A stretch of DNA of 34,144 bases. It comes from Deltaproteobacteria bacterium. GTDB taxonomy: Bacteria > Myxococcota_A > UBA796 > SXON01. Made by a program: the position numbers and the translations under genes. The notes under the pieces were generated by a model. It made no database searches. It had not been told where the DNA came from and saw only the letters and a list, made by a program, of their open reading frames with translations. Below are positions 23,468 through 32,175 of this stretch, in pieces. Each line of letters opens with the position of its first letter. Position 1 is the stretch's first letter. The DNA lies in contig CANFCK010000033.1 in the NCBI GenBank assembly GCA_947445035.1, forward strand, positions 1-34,144, given 5' to 3'.

Positions 23468-24478
23468 CTACGCCTCTGCGACCGCGCGCAGCCCCTCCGC
23501 ACAGAGCTGCCCGCGAAGGGCGGCGACGACCTCCGGGTGGGCGTCAAGGTGCTCCAAAAGCCGTTCGCGGCCTGGACCCACGCGCGTCTCTCCGAGCGCG
23601 TACCACGTGCCGTGGCGTTGGAGCGCGCCCTGGACCTCGGCCAGCTCGATGACCTCCCCGACCTTGTGGATACCCACCCCATACAGGATGTCGAACTCCA
23701 CCGTCCGAAACGGGGGCGCGAGCTTATTCTTCACCACCTTGACCCGGGTGCGCGCGCCGACAGCGACGTCCGCCTTCTTCAATGTGCTGACACGACGGAC
23801 GTCCAGCCGTACGCTGGCGTAGTACTTCAGTGCGTTTCCTCCGGTGGTGACTTCGCTCGGCCCGAAGGTGACGCCGATCTTCTGCCGGATCTGATTGATG
23901 AAGATCACGGTCGTCGCCGAGCGCGACGCGATGGCGGCGAGCTTGCGCATCGCCTTGGACATCATCCGCGCGTGCAGACCCAGCTGCATGTCGCCCATCT
24001 CGCCCTCGATCTCGGCCTTGGGAACCAGCGCCGCCACCGAGTCGATGACGACGAGATCGACCGCTGCAGAGCGGACCAGGGCCTCAACGATGTCGAGCGC
24101 CTGCTCGCCGTCGTCGGGCTGGGAAAGGATGAGCTCGGGCACGCGCACCCCGAGGCGGGCGGCGTAGGCCGGGTCGAGCGCGTGCTCGGCGTCGATGAAC
24201 GCAGCGGTCCCGCCCAGGCGCTGGATCTCGGCCATCGCATGGAGCGACAGGGTGGTCTTTCCGCTGGCCTCGGGCCCGTAGATCTCGATGATGCGGCCGC
24301 GGGGGTACCCGCCACAGCCAAGCGCGAGGTCGAGCCCAACGCTGCCGGACGGGATCACCTCCACCGGCTCCGGCGGCCCGTCCAGACGCATGATCGCGCC
24401 CTTGCCAAACTGCTTTTCAATGCCGCTGAGCGCGGAGGTGAGCGCGATTTTGCGCGCGGCGACGTCGATGGACAACAT
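23468..24478 (-). CDS. recA: Recombinase RecA
   Basis: RecA forms ATP-dependent filaments on single-stranded DNA for homologous recombination and LexA/UmuD-type cleavage. The 336-residue product shows the Walker A GPEASGKT (68-75), EHALDPAYAARLGV, QPDDGEQALDI, Walker B VVIDSVAALVPKAEIEGE, the L2-flanking FINQIRQKIGV, and TTGGNALKYYASVRLD. Substitutions such as HARMMSKAMRKL are mild. The C-terminus ends in RAVAEA and lacks the acidic tail of E. coli RecA, which in that species restrains DNA binding. The ATG at 24478 has GGAG with 5-nt spacing. No obvious SOS box was seen; expression probably comes from the comM side. Many myxobacteria have a second recA, not seen here. Confidence 0.96.
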   Translation of the reverse strand: MLSIDVAARKIALTSALSGIEKQFGKGAIMRLDGPPEPVEVIPSGSVGLDLALGCGGYPRGRIIEIYGPEASGKTTLSLHAMAEIQRLGGTAAFIDAEHALDPAYAARLGVRVPELILSQPDDGEQALDIVEALVRSAAVDLVVIDSVAALVPKAEIEGEMGDMQLGLHARMMSKAMRKLAAIASRSATTVIFINQIRQKIGVTFGPSEVTTGGNALKYYASVRLDVRRVSTLKKADVAVGARTRVKVVKNKLAPPFRTVEFDILYGVGIHKVGEVIELAEVQGALQRHGTWYALGETRVGPGRERLLEHLDAHPEVVAALRGQLCAEGLRAVAEA

Positions 24479-24490
24479 GGAGACTCCGTT

Positions 24491-24697
24491 TCAGTCTGGC
24501 GTGGGGAAGGAGATGAGCGGGACAGGTGGGGGAAGGGATGCCGAAAGGGGTGCTTGCTGCAAGCACAGCCGCAGGGAGGCCCCCTCGAAGAGGCCCTCGA
24601 CCAGCGGGACATCGAAGGTGAGCACGCCGAGCTCCAAGACCGCGATCTCCTCCTCGATCCGGTCCACGATCACGGCGACATCGAGACAGATAATCAT
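24491..24697 (-). CDS. DUF3006-like small protein
   Basis: The 68-residue product has IVDRIEEEIAVLEL followed by FDVPLVEGLFEGASLRL, close to the DUF3006 pattern (VDRIE..yAVLEL...vP...LPeG..EG..l), a small predicted beta-barrel domain with no established function. The tail (Pro/Ser/Leu-rich) is not conserved. It starts with an ATGA overlap on the comM stop and ends 12 nt before the recA ATG, so it is almost certainly co-transcribed with both. Third positions are G/C-rich, as in real genes of this window. Confidence 0.7.
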   Translation of the reverse strand: MIICLDVAVIVDRIEEEIAVLELGVLTFDVPLVEGLFEGASLRLCLQQAPLSASLPPPVPLISFPTPD

Positions 24698-26205
24698 GGC
24701 AGCAGCTCCTCGCCGTCGAAGCGCAGCGCGATCGCCGAGGTGACGTGGGATGCCCCCACGCGCACGGCGCCATCGATGTCGGCGAGGGTACGAGCGACAC
24801 GCAGGATACGACGCCCGACCCGCGCGCTGGTCCCGGCGCGATCGACATGCTCGACCAGGAGGCTCATGGCGGGAGCCGTCGCGTCCGCCAGGGCCAAGAC
24901 CTCGTCGGCGCCGACCCCGGCGTTGGTGCGCCCAGGGCCATTTCGGGCCGTCTGGATTGCGCGCGCCGACTCGACGCGCGCCCGCACGTCAGCGCTCGAC
25001 TCCCCCCGCCGCTCTGAAAAGAGGGTGTGACCCTCGACCGGTTCCAGCTCAACCCGGAGGTCGATGCGGTCGACAATGGGTCCCGACAGGTGCGAGCGGT
25101 ACCGCTGGCGCGCGCCGGGCGGACACACGCAGGCGCGCCTGGGGTGACCGAGGTAGCCGCAAGGGCAAGGGTTGGCCGCCGCGATCATCGCAAAGTCAGC
25201 CGGGAAAACCGCGCGCCCGCCTGCCCGAGAAATCACGATGGATCGATCTTCCAGTGGCGCGCGGAGCGCCTCCCGCGCGTCGCGCCGGAATTCGGGGAAC
25301 TCGTCGAGGAAGAGCACGCCCCGGTGGGCCAGCGCGGCCTCCCCAGGACGCAGATCGGCGGTGCCCAGGAGCGCCGCGGTGCTGGCGCTGTGATGGGGCG
25401 CGCGGAAGGGCCGCTGCGTCACCACCCCGGCGCCTCCGGAGCGGAGGCCGGCCGCAGAATGGATGCGCGTGCACTCAAGCGCCTCGGCCGGCGTGAGCGG
25501 GGGCAGTATCCCCGGTAGCCTGGCCGCAAGCATCGTCTTCCCGCAGCCCGGCGGCCCCTCAAGCAACATGTTGTGGCCACCCGCCGCGGCAACTTCCAGC
25601 GCCAGGCGAGCGCTGGTCTGGCCTTGGACCTCGGCGAGGTCAAGCCCGTGGTGCGGCTCGCAAAGGTCTGGCGCGCAGCCCAGAACGAGCTGGCCGTCGC
25701 CTTCGAGGAAGGCGATCACCTCCCGGAGCGTGCGCGCAACGCGCACCTCCACGCCGACGACGAGCGCCGCCTCCGGCCCGTTGGCCAGGGGCAGGACCAC
25801 GCCTCGAAAGCCCGCGGCGCGCGCCGCACAGGTGATGGCCAGCGCGCCGCGGATCGGCCGGAGCTCACCCGCCAACGACAGCTCTCCGGCAAACATCCAA
25901 CGGGCGGCCTCCTCCCGATCCACGCGGCCCGCCGCCGCGAGGATCGCCAGCGCCATGGGCAGGTCAAAACCCGTGCCCTCCTTGCGCAGGTCCGCGGGCG
26001 CCAGGCTGATCACCACCCTTGCGCGTGGAAACTCCATCCCCGACGCCAGGATCGCGCTGCGGACCCGCTCGGCAGCCTCGCGAACGCTGGGCGATGGCAA
26101 CCCGACGATGGCCACCGACGGGAGCCGCCGCAACAGATCGACCTCCACCGAGACCAATGCCGCATCCACCCCGAACAGAACTGCACCATGCACCAAGGCC
26201 GACAT
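24694..26205 (-). CDS. comM: ComM/YifB-family Mg-chelatase-like AAA+ ATPase
   Basis: ComM-type proteins are hexameric helicases that extend branch migration during natural transformation. The 503-residue product has the N-terminal Lon-protease-like domain (IVGLPSPSVREAAERVRSA, APADLRKEGTGFDLPMALA), then the AAA+ domain with Walker A GPPGCGKT (217-224), RPFRAPHHSAS, Walker B GVLFLDEFPEF, and the CPCGYLGHPRRACVCPP cysteine segment. The ATG at 26205 has a strong GGAGG at 5-nt spacing and beats the in-frame GTG four codons earlier. It is followed by the DUF3006 gene and recA. No other competence gene is in the window. Confidence 0.95.
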   Translation of the reverse strand: MSALVHGAVLFGVDAALVSVEVDLLRRLPSVAIVGLPSPSVREAAERVRSAILASGMEFPRARVVISLAPADLRKEGTGFDLPMALAILAAAGRVDREEAARWMFAGELSLAGELRPIRGALAITCAARAAGFRGVVLPLANGPEAALVVGVEVRVARTLREVIAFLEGDGQLVLGCAPDLCEPHHGLDLAEVQGQTSARLALEVAAAGGHNMLLEGPPGCGKTMLAARLPGILPPLTPAEALECTRIHSAAGLRSGGAGVVTQRPFRAPHHSASTAALLGTADLRPGEAALAHRGVLFLDEFPEFRRDAREALRAPLEDRSIVISRAGGRAVFPADFAMIAAANPCPCGYLGHPRRACVCPPGARQRYRSHLSGPIVDRIDLRVELEPVEGHTLFSERRGESSADVRARVESARAIQTARNGPGRTNAGVGADEVLALADATAPAMSLLVEHVDRAGTSARVGRRILRVARTLADIDGAVRVGASHVTSAIALRFDGEELLP

Positions 26206-26289
26206 CCGGACCTCCACGCCGCGGCCCTCTGCGAAGTCCGTGCCATCGCCAAGTGGCTGAAATCAGTGGGCGCCCTGGCGGCAGGGTGA

Positions 26290-26325
26290 CCGACGTCCGT
26301 CACTGTCCGCCGACGTCCGTCACCC
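26290..26325 (-). repeat. 36-bp composite repeat, copy 1 (intergenic)
   Basis: Two identical 14-bp units, CCGACGTCCGTCAC on the plus strand at 26290-26303 and 26310-26323, lie 20 bp apart. The whole block, read on the minus strand, matches 31 of 36 positions of 34037-34072 on the plus strand. GTGAC at 26287-26291 also pairs with GTCAC at 26299-26303. It sits 85 nt upstream of comM, in the 171-nt gap after the DUF1501 gene. Confidence 0.8.
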
Positions 26326-26376
26326 CGGAACAGTCAAGGTCCACGCGAGACGAGGCGGCCAGCGCGTCACGGTGGC

Positions 26377-27609
26377 CTACGCCAGCGCATCCCATAGCGG
26401 CGTGCCCAGCCCCGGATCGACGAACTCGCCAGGATCGACATCCGCCAACGCCAAGAGCGTGGCCCCGATGTGCCCGGGCATGATGGTCTCGCCATCGAGC
26501 GGCGCACCGGTCAGGTCTTCGTTCCAGGAGCCGATGGTCTGACCACCCCTGACCCCCGAGCCGATGAGCATCGCCGAGGTCCAGGTCCAGTGGTCCTTGC
26601 CCCCGGCGGCGGTGAGTTGAGGTGTGCGGCCCATTTCGCTGAGCACGACGACGGTGGTCTCTTCCAGCATGGTGGGCGCCCACTCCCCGGGCAAGGCGTC
26701 GAGGTCGGCGAGCAGCCGATGCAGGGTCGAGAAAAGCTCTTCGAACAGCCGCTCCTGGAGCGCATTCCCAGAATGGGTGTCCCAAAGCCCGTTCGCGCCT
26801 TGCCCATAGGCAAGCATGCCCGTCCGGGCCAGCCCCGTGGTCAAAGCGCGCACCGCCACGCTCGCGACGCTGTACAGGTCGGTTTTGGCAAGCGTGAGGT
26901 CGGCGGCGGCGTCCTTGAGCTGCACCGCGCGGTCGAGCGCCAATCGTTCTGCTGCGGCGAGGCGCGCCGGTTGGCCGGATGCCTGGCGCAGCGCCCATCG
27001 GTCCAAGCGCGCCGACACGAACGCCTCTTCAGCGAGGTCTCGCTCGGGCGTCAGATGCGGGAGAGGGACGTCCGAACGAAGCAGGGCCGATCCGTCGACC
27101 AACTTTGCGAGCTGGCTGGCCAAGCCGACACGGACCGAGGCCGAGGTGTAGCGCTGAGGAAAAATAGGCCCCGAAAGGTGGACGTTCGGCAAGACCCGGT
27201 CGCATGTGGAGTTCCCCGCAATGATCGAGGCCCAATCGTCCGCCGCTTCGTTGGCGCCCCCGGTCATCGTCCACCGCGAGCAGACGTCGTGCGCGACGCT
27301 GGGCACCTGAAGGCCGTTGATGAGACAAGTATTCCCGCCCCACGTGGCGAAGAAGTCGCGAACCGACGGGCGGGCGGCGCCGTCGGTGATGCGGAATCCG
27401 CCGACGTCGGCCGGCTCGTCCCCGGCTTGATGGTCGGTGGTCTCATTGAAGATGGGGGCGAAGACATCGCACACGTCCCAACCCCCAGGACAGAAAAGGA
27501 ACAGGAATTTCCTCTCGTTTGTGCCGGTGGCGAGCCCGCGGCGCGGGAGGAAGAGTCCGGCGGCACCCAGTCCGGCGGTGAAAAGTGCGCGACGGCTGAG
27601 GCTGGACAT
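26377..27609 (-). CDS. Tat-exported DUF1501 protein
   Basis: The 410-residue product has a twin-arginine-type leader (LSRRALFTAGLGAAGLFLP). The body carries the DUF1501 hallmark TTVVVLSEMGRTPQ, followed by GGKDHW (~316-335), which resembles the metal site of alkaline-phosphatase/sulfatase-fold proteins. Other features are FCPGGWD near residue 40 and an ending in PGHIGATLLALADVDP. DUF1501 proteins are abundant in Planctomycetes and Myxococcota next to DUF1549/DUF1800-type genes; their substrate is unknown. The ATG at 27609 makes a TGATG overlap with the DUF1549-like gene. An upstream in-frame start lacks a plausible signal. Confidence 0.87.
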   Translation of the reverse strand: MSSLSRRALFTAGLGAAGLFLPRRGLATGTNERKFLFLFCPGGWDVCDVFAPIFNETTDHQAGDEPADVGGFRITDGAARPSVRDFFATWGGNTCLINGLQVPSVAHDVCSRWTMTGGANEAADDWASIIAGNSTCDRVLPNVHLSGPIFPQRYTSASVRVGLASQLAKLVDGSALLRSDVPLPHLTPERDLAEEAFVSARLDRWALRQASGQPARLAAAERLALDRAVQLKDAAADLTLAKTDLYSVASVAVRALTTGLARTGMLAYGQGANGLWDTHSGNALQERLFEELFSTLHRLLADLDALPGEWAPTMLEETTVVVLSEMGRTPQLTAAGGKDHWTWTSAMLIGSGVRGGQTIGSWNEDLTGAPLDGETIMPGHIGATLLALADVDPGEFVDPGLGTPLWDALA

Positions 27610-29237
27610 CAGTAGGCCCAGAAGAGGGGGTCGCGGAGCAGAACCGTTACCACCGACATCCACCCCGCGGCAGACCCGGACACCGCGGCCACCTCCGTGT
27701 AAAGCGCCGTTTCTGCGGCAAGCTCGGTGGCGTCGGCCTCCGCGGCGTGCAAACGCAGGTGGAGCGATTGCAGCTCAGCATCAAAGTCGGGGGTGCCCGC
27801 GATCAGCAAGGCGGGATCGGCCCCGGAGCTGAACAAGAGCGTGCGGGCGGCTGGCTCGGCGGCCATGTCCGCGATGACCACAGTCATCGACGCGCCCTGA
27901 GCGAGACGACGAATCGCCAGAGAGCGTGAGACCGTGGGCTCAAGCCACGGTGAACGGTTCGAATCGCCGTCGGCGCCACCCAGCAAGGCGCGGTACCCGA
28001 GCAAGTCCTCGTCCACCATCTCCGCCTCCTCGAATCGCCAGCGGAAGCCGGTCGCGTCCTCGACGACGTCCGCGAGCGTGTTCGGCGACAAGCTCCGCAA
28101 AACCGAGTGCGCGTCGCGCTCGGCGTCGGAGGCGGCATCGGTGAGCGCGCCTGCCCGATACTCCTCTGTGGCGAGGATCGCGCGGATGAGCTCCTTGTAG
28201 CTCCATTCCGCGGTAAGGCTGCCCGCCAGGGCGTAGACCGCGCCATCGTCAGCCGAAGTGGTCTTGCGCCCCCACCAACGCTCGGCCGCGCGCCGCGCCA
28301 TGCACACCGGAAAACGAGGATCGGCCGCCACCAACGGGCCAAGCTGCCCCGCCGCGGTCACCGGGGTTCCGAAGTACCCGGGCGCGCTCCCCGTGGTCTG
28401 TTCCGAGAGCCGCTCACGCTCAGGGTGGTAGGTCACCAGCTCGCGACCGTCGAGGTCCTCGTACGGCCAGAACCCGAAAAGGGTGCCCGCGAGCGGGTCC
28501 ATGGCCGCGTGGCAAGAGATGCAGCCCGGGTCGCTTTTCACCGCCTCCACCAGCCCGTCGGTCGATTCGTCGTCGAGTCCTTGAAAGACGACGGGTCTAC
28601 CGGCGATGTCGAAACAAAGCAGCAGCCGCGCGAGCGCCGCGGCGCGCCCGCGGTTGTAGTTGAAGATGGTGGTGTGGTAGCGCAACCACAGCCCGCTTGT
28701 GGCCAGAACACCGTTACCCGGACGGCCGTCCGTGTACCGAGACACCTCCCACTCGTCGGCACCAGCCGGCCCTGCGAGCTCGACAGGCAGCATCTCGCGG
28801 AGCAGCGCATTGGTGAGCGTGTAGTCTGCCGTTACGATTTCTGTGAACGGTCGGTCGCGGGCGACGACGTGGGCGATCAGGCGGGCGGGCTCGTCCCCCA
28901 CGGCGCGGGTGAAGGCGTAGCCCTGCTCGACGGTGAAGCCGAACTCCTTGGGTTCTACCCTGAGACGATCGAGGCGCAGGAGCCAATCCTCGGCGAAGAC
29001 ATCGACGAGGTGGGCTTCGAGGGACGGGTCGACCAACCACGCGTCGATGAGGGCGTCCACGCCCACCTCGGACACGCTCGCGACCTCGTCCACCGTCGGG
29101 AGGCGGCCCCGAAGATCGATGCTCGCCCGTCGGGCGAGCCGCCGCTCGTCGAGCGGCACGAAGATCGACGGCGGCTCCAGAGGCTCCGCGACCTCGACCA
29201 CATCGGTCTCGCAGGCGTACAGCAGGGCCAGCATCAT
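27609..29237 (-). CDS. DUF1549/DUF1588-type exported protein with one CxxCH heme motif
   Basis: The product is 542 residues. Near the N-terminus is RRASIDLRGRLPTVDEV, the DUF1549-type signature (RR..lDL.GR.PT..E). The mid-region has SDPGCISCHAAMDPLAGTLFGF (CxxCH near 240), like the heme-bearing DUF1588 segment of planctomycete-type cytochrome proteins. A DUF1553-like C-terminal helical part (SLSPNTLADVVEDATGF) ends at LLRDPLFWAY. The start MMLALLYACETD gives a very short putative lipoprotein signal (Cys9) without positive charges. Overlaps of ATGA or TGATG join it to both neighbours. It is probably an exported partner of the DUF1501 protein. The enzymatic role is unknown. Confidence 0.8.
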   Translation of the reverse strand: MMLALLYACETDVVEVAEPLEPPSIFVPLDERRLARRASIDLRGRLPTVDEVASVSEVGVDALIDAWLVDPSLEAHLVDVFAEDWLLRLDRLRVEPKEFGFTVEQGYAFTRAVGDEPARLIAHVVARDRPFTEIVTADYTLTNALLREMLPVELAGPAGADEWEVSRYTDGRPGNGVLATSGLWLRYHTTIFNYNRGRAAALARLLLCFDIAGRPVVFQGLDDESTDGLVEAVKSDPGCISCHAAMDPLAGTLFGFWPYEDLDGRELVTYHPERERLSEQTTGSAPGYFGTPVTAAGQLGPLVAADPRFPVCMARRAAERWWGRKTTSADDGAVYALAGSLTAEWSYKELIRAILATEEYRAGALTDAASDAERDAHSVLRSLSPNTLADVVEDATGFRWRFEEAEMVDEDLLGYRALLGGADGDSNRSPWLEPTVSRSLAIRRLAQGASMTVVIADMAAEPAARTLLFSSGADPALLIAGTPDFDAELQSLHLRLHAAEADATELAAETALYTEVAAVSGSAAGWMSVVTVLLRDPLFWAY

Positions 29238-30352
29238 GGGAAGTCCGCGACCGCAGCGAGCACGTCCGCCTTGAGTCGTTCAGCCAGAATGAGTCCAGCG
29301 CACGAGCTGCCGTAGTCCGTGCCCTCGAAGCTGAGGGGGCCACAGCCAGAGCAGTCGTCGGACAGCGTCAACGCCCACCACCCGCTGCCGGCATCGCGAA
29401 CGCCAATCACCCCGCTGGGGCCGGCACAAGCACTGGTAAGGCTGATCTCGCGAAAGTCGACGGTCGCCTCGCCGACCGAAAGACCGCCAGAGACCGTCGC
29501 GACCAGACCGTCGCGGCCCCCGTACAGGCCGTCGATCGTGAGCCCGGCGCTCTGTTGGAAAGCAAGCGGACCCTCGCTGCCCGGGTCGTGGTACCGCCCG
29601 CCGATGAAGGTATTGAACTGCGCCGCGCCAGGAAGGACGGACCAGCTGAAGGTGGTGTTGCCGCCGGCCACGATTGCGCCGCCGGTTCCGAGATCGGTCC
29701 CTGTCAGCGAGAAAAGGTCCCAGGCCTGCATCGACGTGCTCTCCCCCACGTCGCTGCGCACGTCGGCGATCACGTCACCTGCAAGCTCGCGCACCCCGGT
29801 GTCGCAGAATCCAGACCAGTACAGGGTCCAGTCCGCCTCGTCGTCCGCCGATCGGTCGCGCCGGGGACACCCCAGCGCAGCGCCGTCGGCATCGTCCAGG
29901 AGTTGGTCGAACCAACGGTGCAACTCGAATGGGAAGAAGAGGCCCTGGGTAAGCACCGTGTCCAGATCAGCCTCGACTTCGGCCACCGTCGTGACCGGAA
30001 TCAGCACGGGCACATCGTATACCGCCGCCCCGTCGCCACAAGCGAGGTAAGCACGCAAGCGTTCGAGTTCGACGTCGGGCACGCCACCGCCGCGGGGCAT
30101 CGTCCCCTCGGTCAAAACGCTGCGATGGACGCCCTCCAGGTTGGCGAGCACCTGGGCCTCGGTGTCGAAATCGACGCCTTCAGGCGCTCCCCGGCGATCA
30201 GGGGTGGACGACGAGTGGCACGAACGACAGTAACTGCCGAAGAAACCGGCACCCCAGCTGTCCCACGTCGTGTCCCCTGGCTCGCACGACTCCACCACGG
30301 GGTCGACGAGCGGCTCGCACGCGACGAGCCCAAGCAGGAAAAAGCGGCGCAC
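29234..30352 (-). CDS. Lipoprotein with N-terminal cytochrome-c-like CxxCH motif
   Basis: The 372-residue product has a compact lipoprotein signal (MRRFFLLGLVAC, Cys12). A c-type heme site CRSCH (42-46) and a downstream methionine in TMPRGGG (~85) that could be the distal ligand resemble a cytochrome-c-like 'planctomycete' domain. The remaining ~270 residues are an unrecognised beta-rich region ending in a Cys-containing segment (DDCSGCGPLSF). The GTG start lies 24 nt after the FkbH-like stop, and the end overlaps the DUF1549-like gene by 4 nt. It likely works at the membrane with the next two gene products as an electron-accepting or surface complex. Confidence 0.75.
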   Translation of the reverse strand: MRRFFLLGLVACEPLVDPVVESCEPGDTTWDSWGAGFFGSYCRSCHSSSTPDRRGAPEGVDFDTEAQVLANLEGVHRSVLTEGTMPRGGGVPDVELERLRAYLACGDGAAVYDVPVLIPVTTVAEVEADLDTVLTQGLFFPFELHRWFDQLLDDADGAALGCPRRDRSADDEADWTLYWSGFCDTGVRELAGDVIADVRSDVGESTSMQAWDLFSLTGTDLGTGGAIVAGGNTTFSWSVLPGAAQFNTFIGGRYHDPGSEGPLAFQQSAGLTIDGLYGGRDGLVATVSGGLSVGEATVDFREISLTSACAGPSGVIGVRDAGSGWWALTLSDDCSGCGPLSFEGTDYGSSCAGLILAERLKADVLAAVADFP

Positions 30353-30376
30353 GCTGGACTCTACCGTGCGGCCGGG

Positions 30377-32173
30377 TCAGACGCGCAGAAAGTTCTGCGG
30401 AGGCTCGAGAGAACCGAGTCCCGCTTCGTACACCACGGCGCCTTCGAGCTCGGAAACACGGACCATGCCGAAGTCGTCGTACAGGCGCGCGACCTGGGCG
30501 TTCTTTGGCGTCGGCAAGAACTCCGCTCGGATGTGGCGATAGCCCAACTCTCCGGCGCGGGCCAGCACGCGCGCCCAGAGGTATTGTTCGACCGTCCGGC
30601 CGATGACCCGGCAACTCATCAAAAACGTATCGACACGAAGGACGCCGTCTTCGTCCTCGTCAGGCACTCCAAGCACCACGCCGATGAGCCCGTGGTCGCC
30701 GAAGCGGTCACGAACACGCAGCGTGTAGAGCACGCCGCGACCGTCCTTCAGCCACTCGCGAAGCTGATCTTCGCCGTGACGCCGCGTCGTGAGGTTGAAC
30801 TGGTTGGTCTTGCCCAACAACTGGACGACACGCTGCATGTCGGCGTCATCGACCGGGCGGAGGTCGGCGACCATCTCCAGGGAGGTCAGGTAGTCATCGA
30901 GCGATGCGAACGCGGTTCGCTCCGCGTCGCGCTGGGCCTCGGCTTGGTACTGCGCCCCGCGCTCTCCGTCCTCTGCCGTCGGCGGCAGGCTCTCGTAGAA
31001 AAGAGTGGCCTCCAGCGCCGCGACATACTCGGACGGATCCTCTGGAACGTCGACCACTTCTACCTGGGAGAGCGCCTGGCGCACCTGCTCCCGCTCGGCG
31101 GGGTTGTCGTCAAAGAAGACGAAGCTGTCCAAGCCGAGACGCAAGGTCTCCGCCATTCGGGCGATGTTCCACGACTTTGGCTCCCAGTTGGCCTGGAAGG
31201 CGGCGAAGTCCCCGAGGCGAAGGACCATGTCGGGGTTCTTCTCAAAAGGCTCCCGCGCGTCGGCATCGTTGTTCTTCGAGGCAACGACCAGCACGATCCC
31301 GCGGCTGGCAAGCCCCTTGCAGTGGGCCTGGAAGGCCCGGAAGGCCTCACCATCGGCGCTTTCGCCGAGCTGAACTCCGTACGGACCCAGCTCGCCCACC
31401 ACCCCGCCCCACAGCGTATTGTCCAGGTCGAGCACGAGGACCTTCTTCGGGCCGGTGAGCAACGCGCGCGCAGCCGCAAACAGGTGGCGGCAGAGGCGCA
31501 GTGTGCCTTCTTCAGAAAACGGCTGCTTGGTCCAAAAGAAGCGACGGGCGTCGTAAAAACGTTCACGTCCAAAGCTGCCGGAGATCGCCTCGATGTCCAC
31601 CCAGCCCGCGCCCGAGGGCAAGTGATGGCGGAGGGCGTCGTTCATCCGCCGCACCAGGCGCATCGGCCCGCCGGCCCCACCACCCAGCATCACTCCCTTG
31701 GCGCCCGGCGCGGTCCAGTCGTAGCCGACCTGCACCAGCTTGCTTCCCTTCCGCTGGGCCCACGCCGCCTGCCAGAACGCGAGCTCGGCATCGATGCGTT
31801 CGGACTCGGTACGCTCGTCGTCGGAGAAGAGCCGCTGTGTCCACGGAATCAGGACCAGCACGTCGGGCGGCTCGCCGTGGGCGAGCTCCTGCATGACGCT
31901 GTCGTACTCCCCATCTTCGACCCGGAGCGCCGTTCCCCGCGCCCACGCCACCGCGCCGAGCACCGGCACCATCCACGAGGTGGTGCACTGGCCCAAGAGG
32001 CGTATCCGCGGAGCTTTGGGAGCGTCGAGGTGCTTTTTCAGCAGCCGGCCGGCACGCTCGTGCGTGGCGGCATCGACGGAGGCGGGCCGGAGCCCATTTC
32101 GGAGCGCATCGAGCGACTCCGCGAGCTGGCCGGCCTTGCGGAGGCGATTCGATTCCGAGATGAAGTCCGACAT
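30377..32173 (-). CDS. FkbH-like HAD-IIIC phosphatase/acyltransferase
   Basis: The 598-residue product has three parts. Residues ~1-235 resemble the N-terminal region of long FkbH-like proteins (TTSWMVPVLGAVAW). The central HAD domain carries the nucleophile motif DLDNT (249-253, in VLVLDLDNTLWGGVVGE), VVASKNND and FFDDNPAEREQ. A C-terminal GNAT-like domain (~470-598) has TNQFNLTTRR and FLMSCRVIGRTVEQ. FkbH enzymes take 1,3-bisphosphoglycerate, remove a phosphate and load a glyceryl unit on an acyl carrier protein. The ACP gene lies two genes upstream, which supports ACP-tethered chemistry. The ATG at 32173 is 2 nt after the methyltransferase stop; the long upstream frame is a shadow of that gene. 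Confidence 0.9.
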   Translation of the reverse strand: MSDFISESNRLRKAGQLAESLDALRNGLRPASVDAATHERAGRLLKKHLDAPKAPRIRLLGQCTTSWMVPVLGAVAWARGTALRVEDGEYDSVMQELAHGEPPDVLVLIPWTQRLFSDDERTESERIDAELAFWQAAWAQRKGSKLVQVGYDWTAPGAKGVMLGGGAGGPMRLVRRMNDALRHHLPSGAGWVDIEAISGSFGRERFYDARRFFWTKQPFSEEGTLRLCRHLFAAARALLTGPKKVLVLDLDNTLWGGVVGELGPYGVQLGESADGEAFRAFQAHCKGLASRGIVLVVASKNNDADAREPFEKNPDMVLRLGDFAAFQANWEPKSWNIARMAETLRLGLDSFVFFDDNPAEREQVRQALSQVEVVDVPEDPSEYVAALEATLFYESLPPTAEDGERGAQYQAEAQRDAERTAFASLDDYLTSLEMVADLRPVDDADMQRVVQLLGKTNQFNLTTRRHGEDQLREWLKDGRGVLYTLRVRDRFGDHGLIGVVLGVPDEDEDGVLRVDTFLMSCRVIGRTVEQYLWARVLARAGELGYRHIRAEFLPTPKNAQVARLYDDFGMVRVSELEGAVVYEAGLGSLEPPQNFLRV

Positions 32174-32175
32174 CA

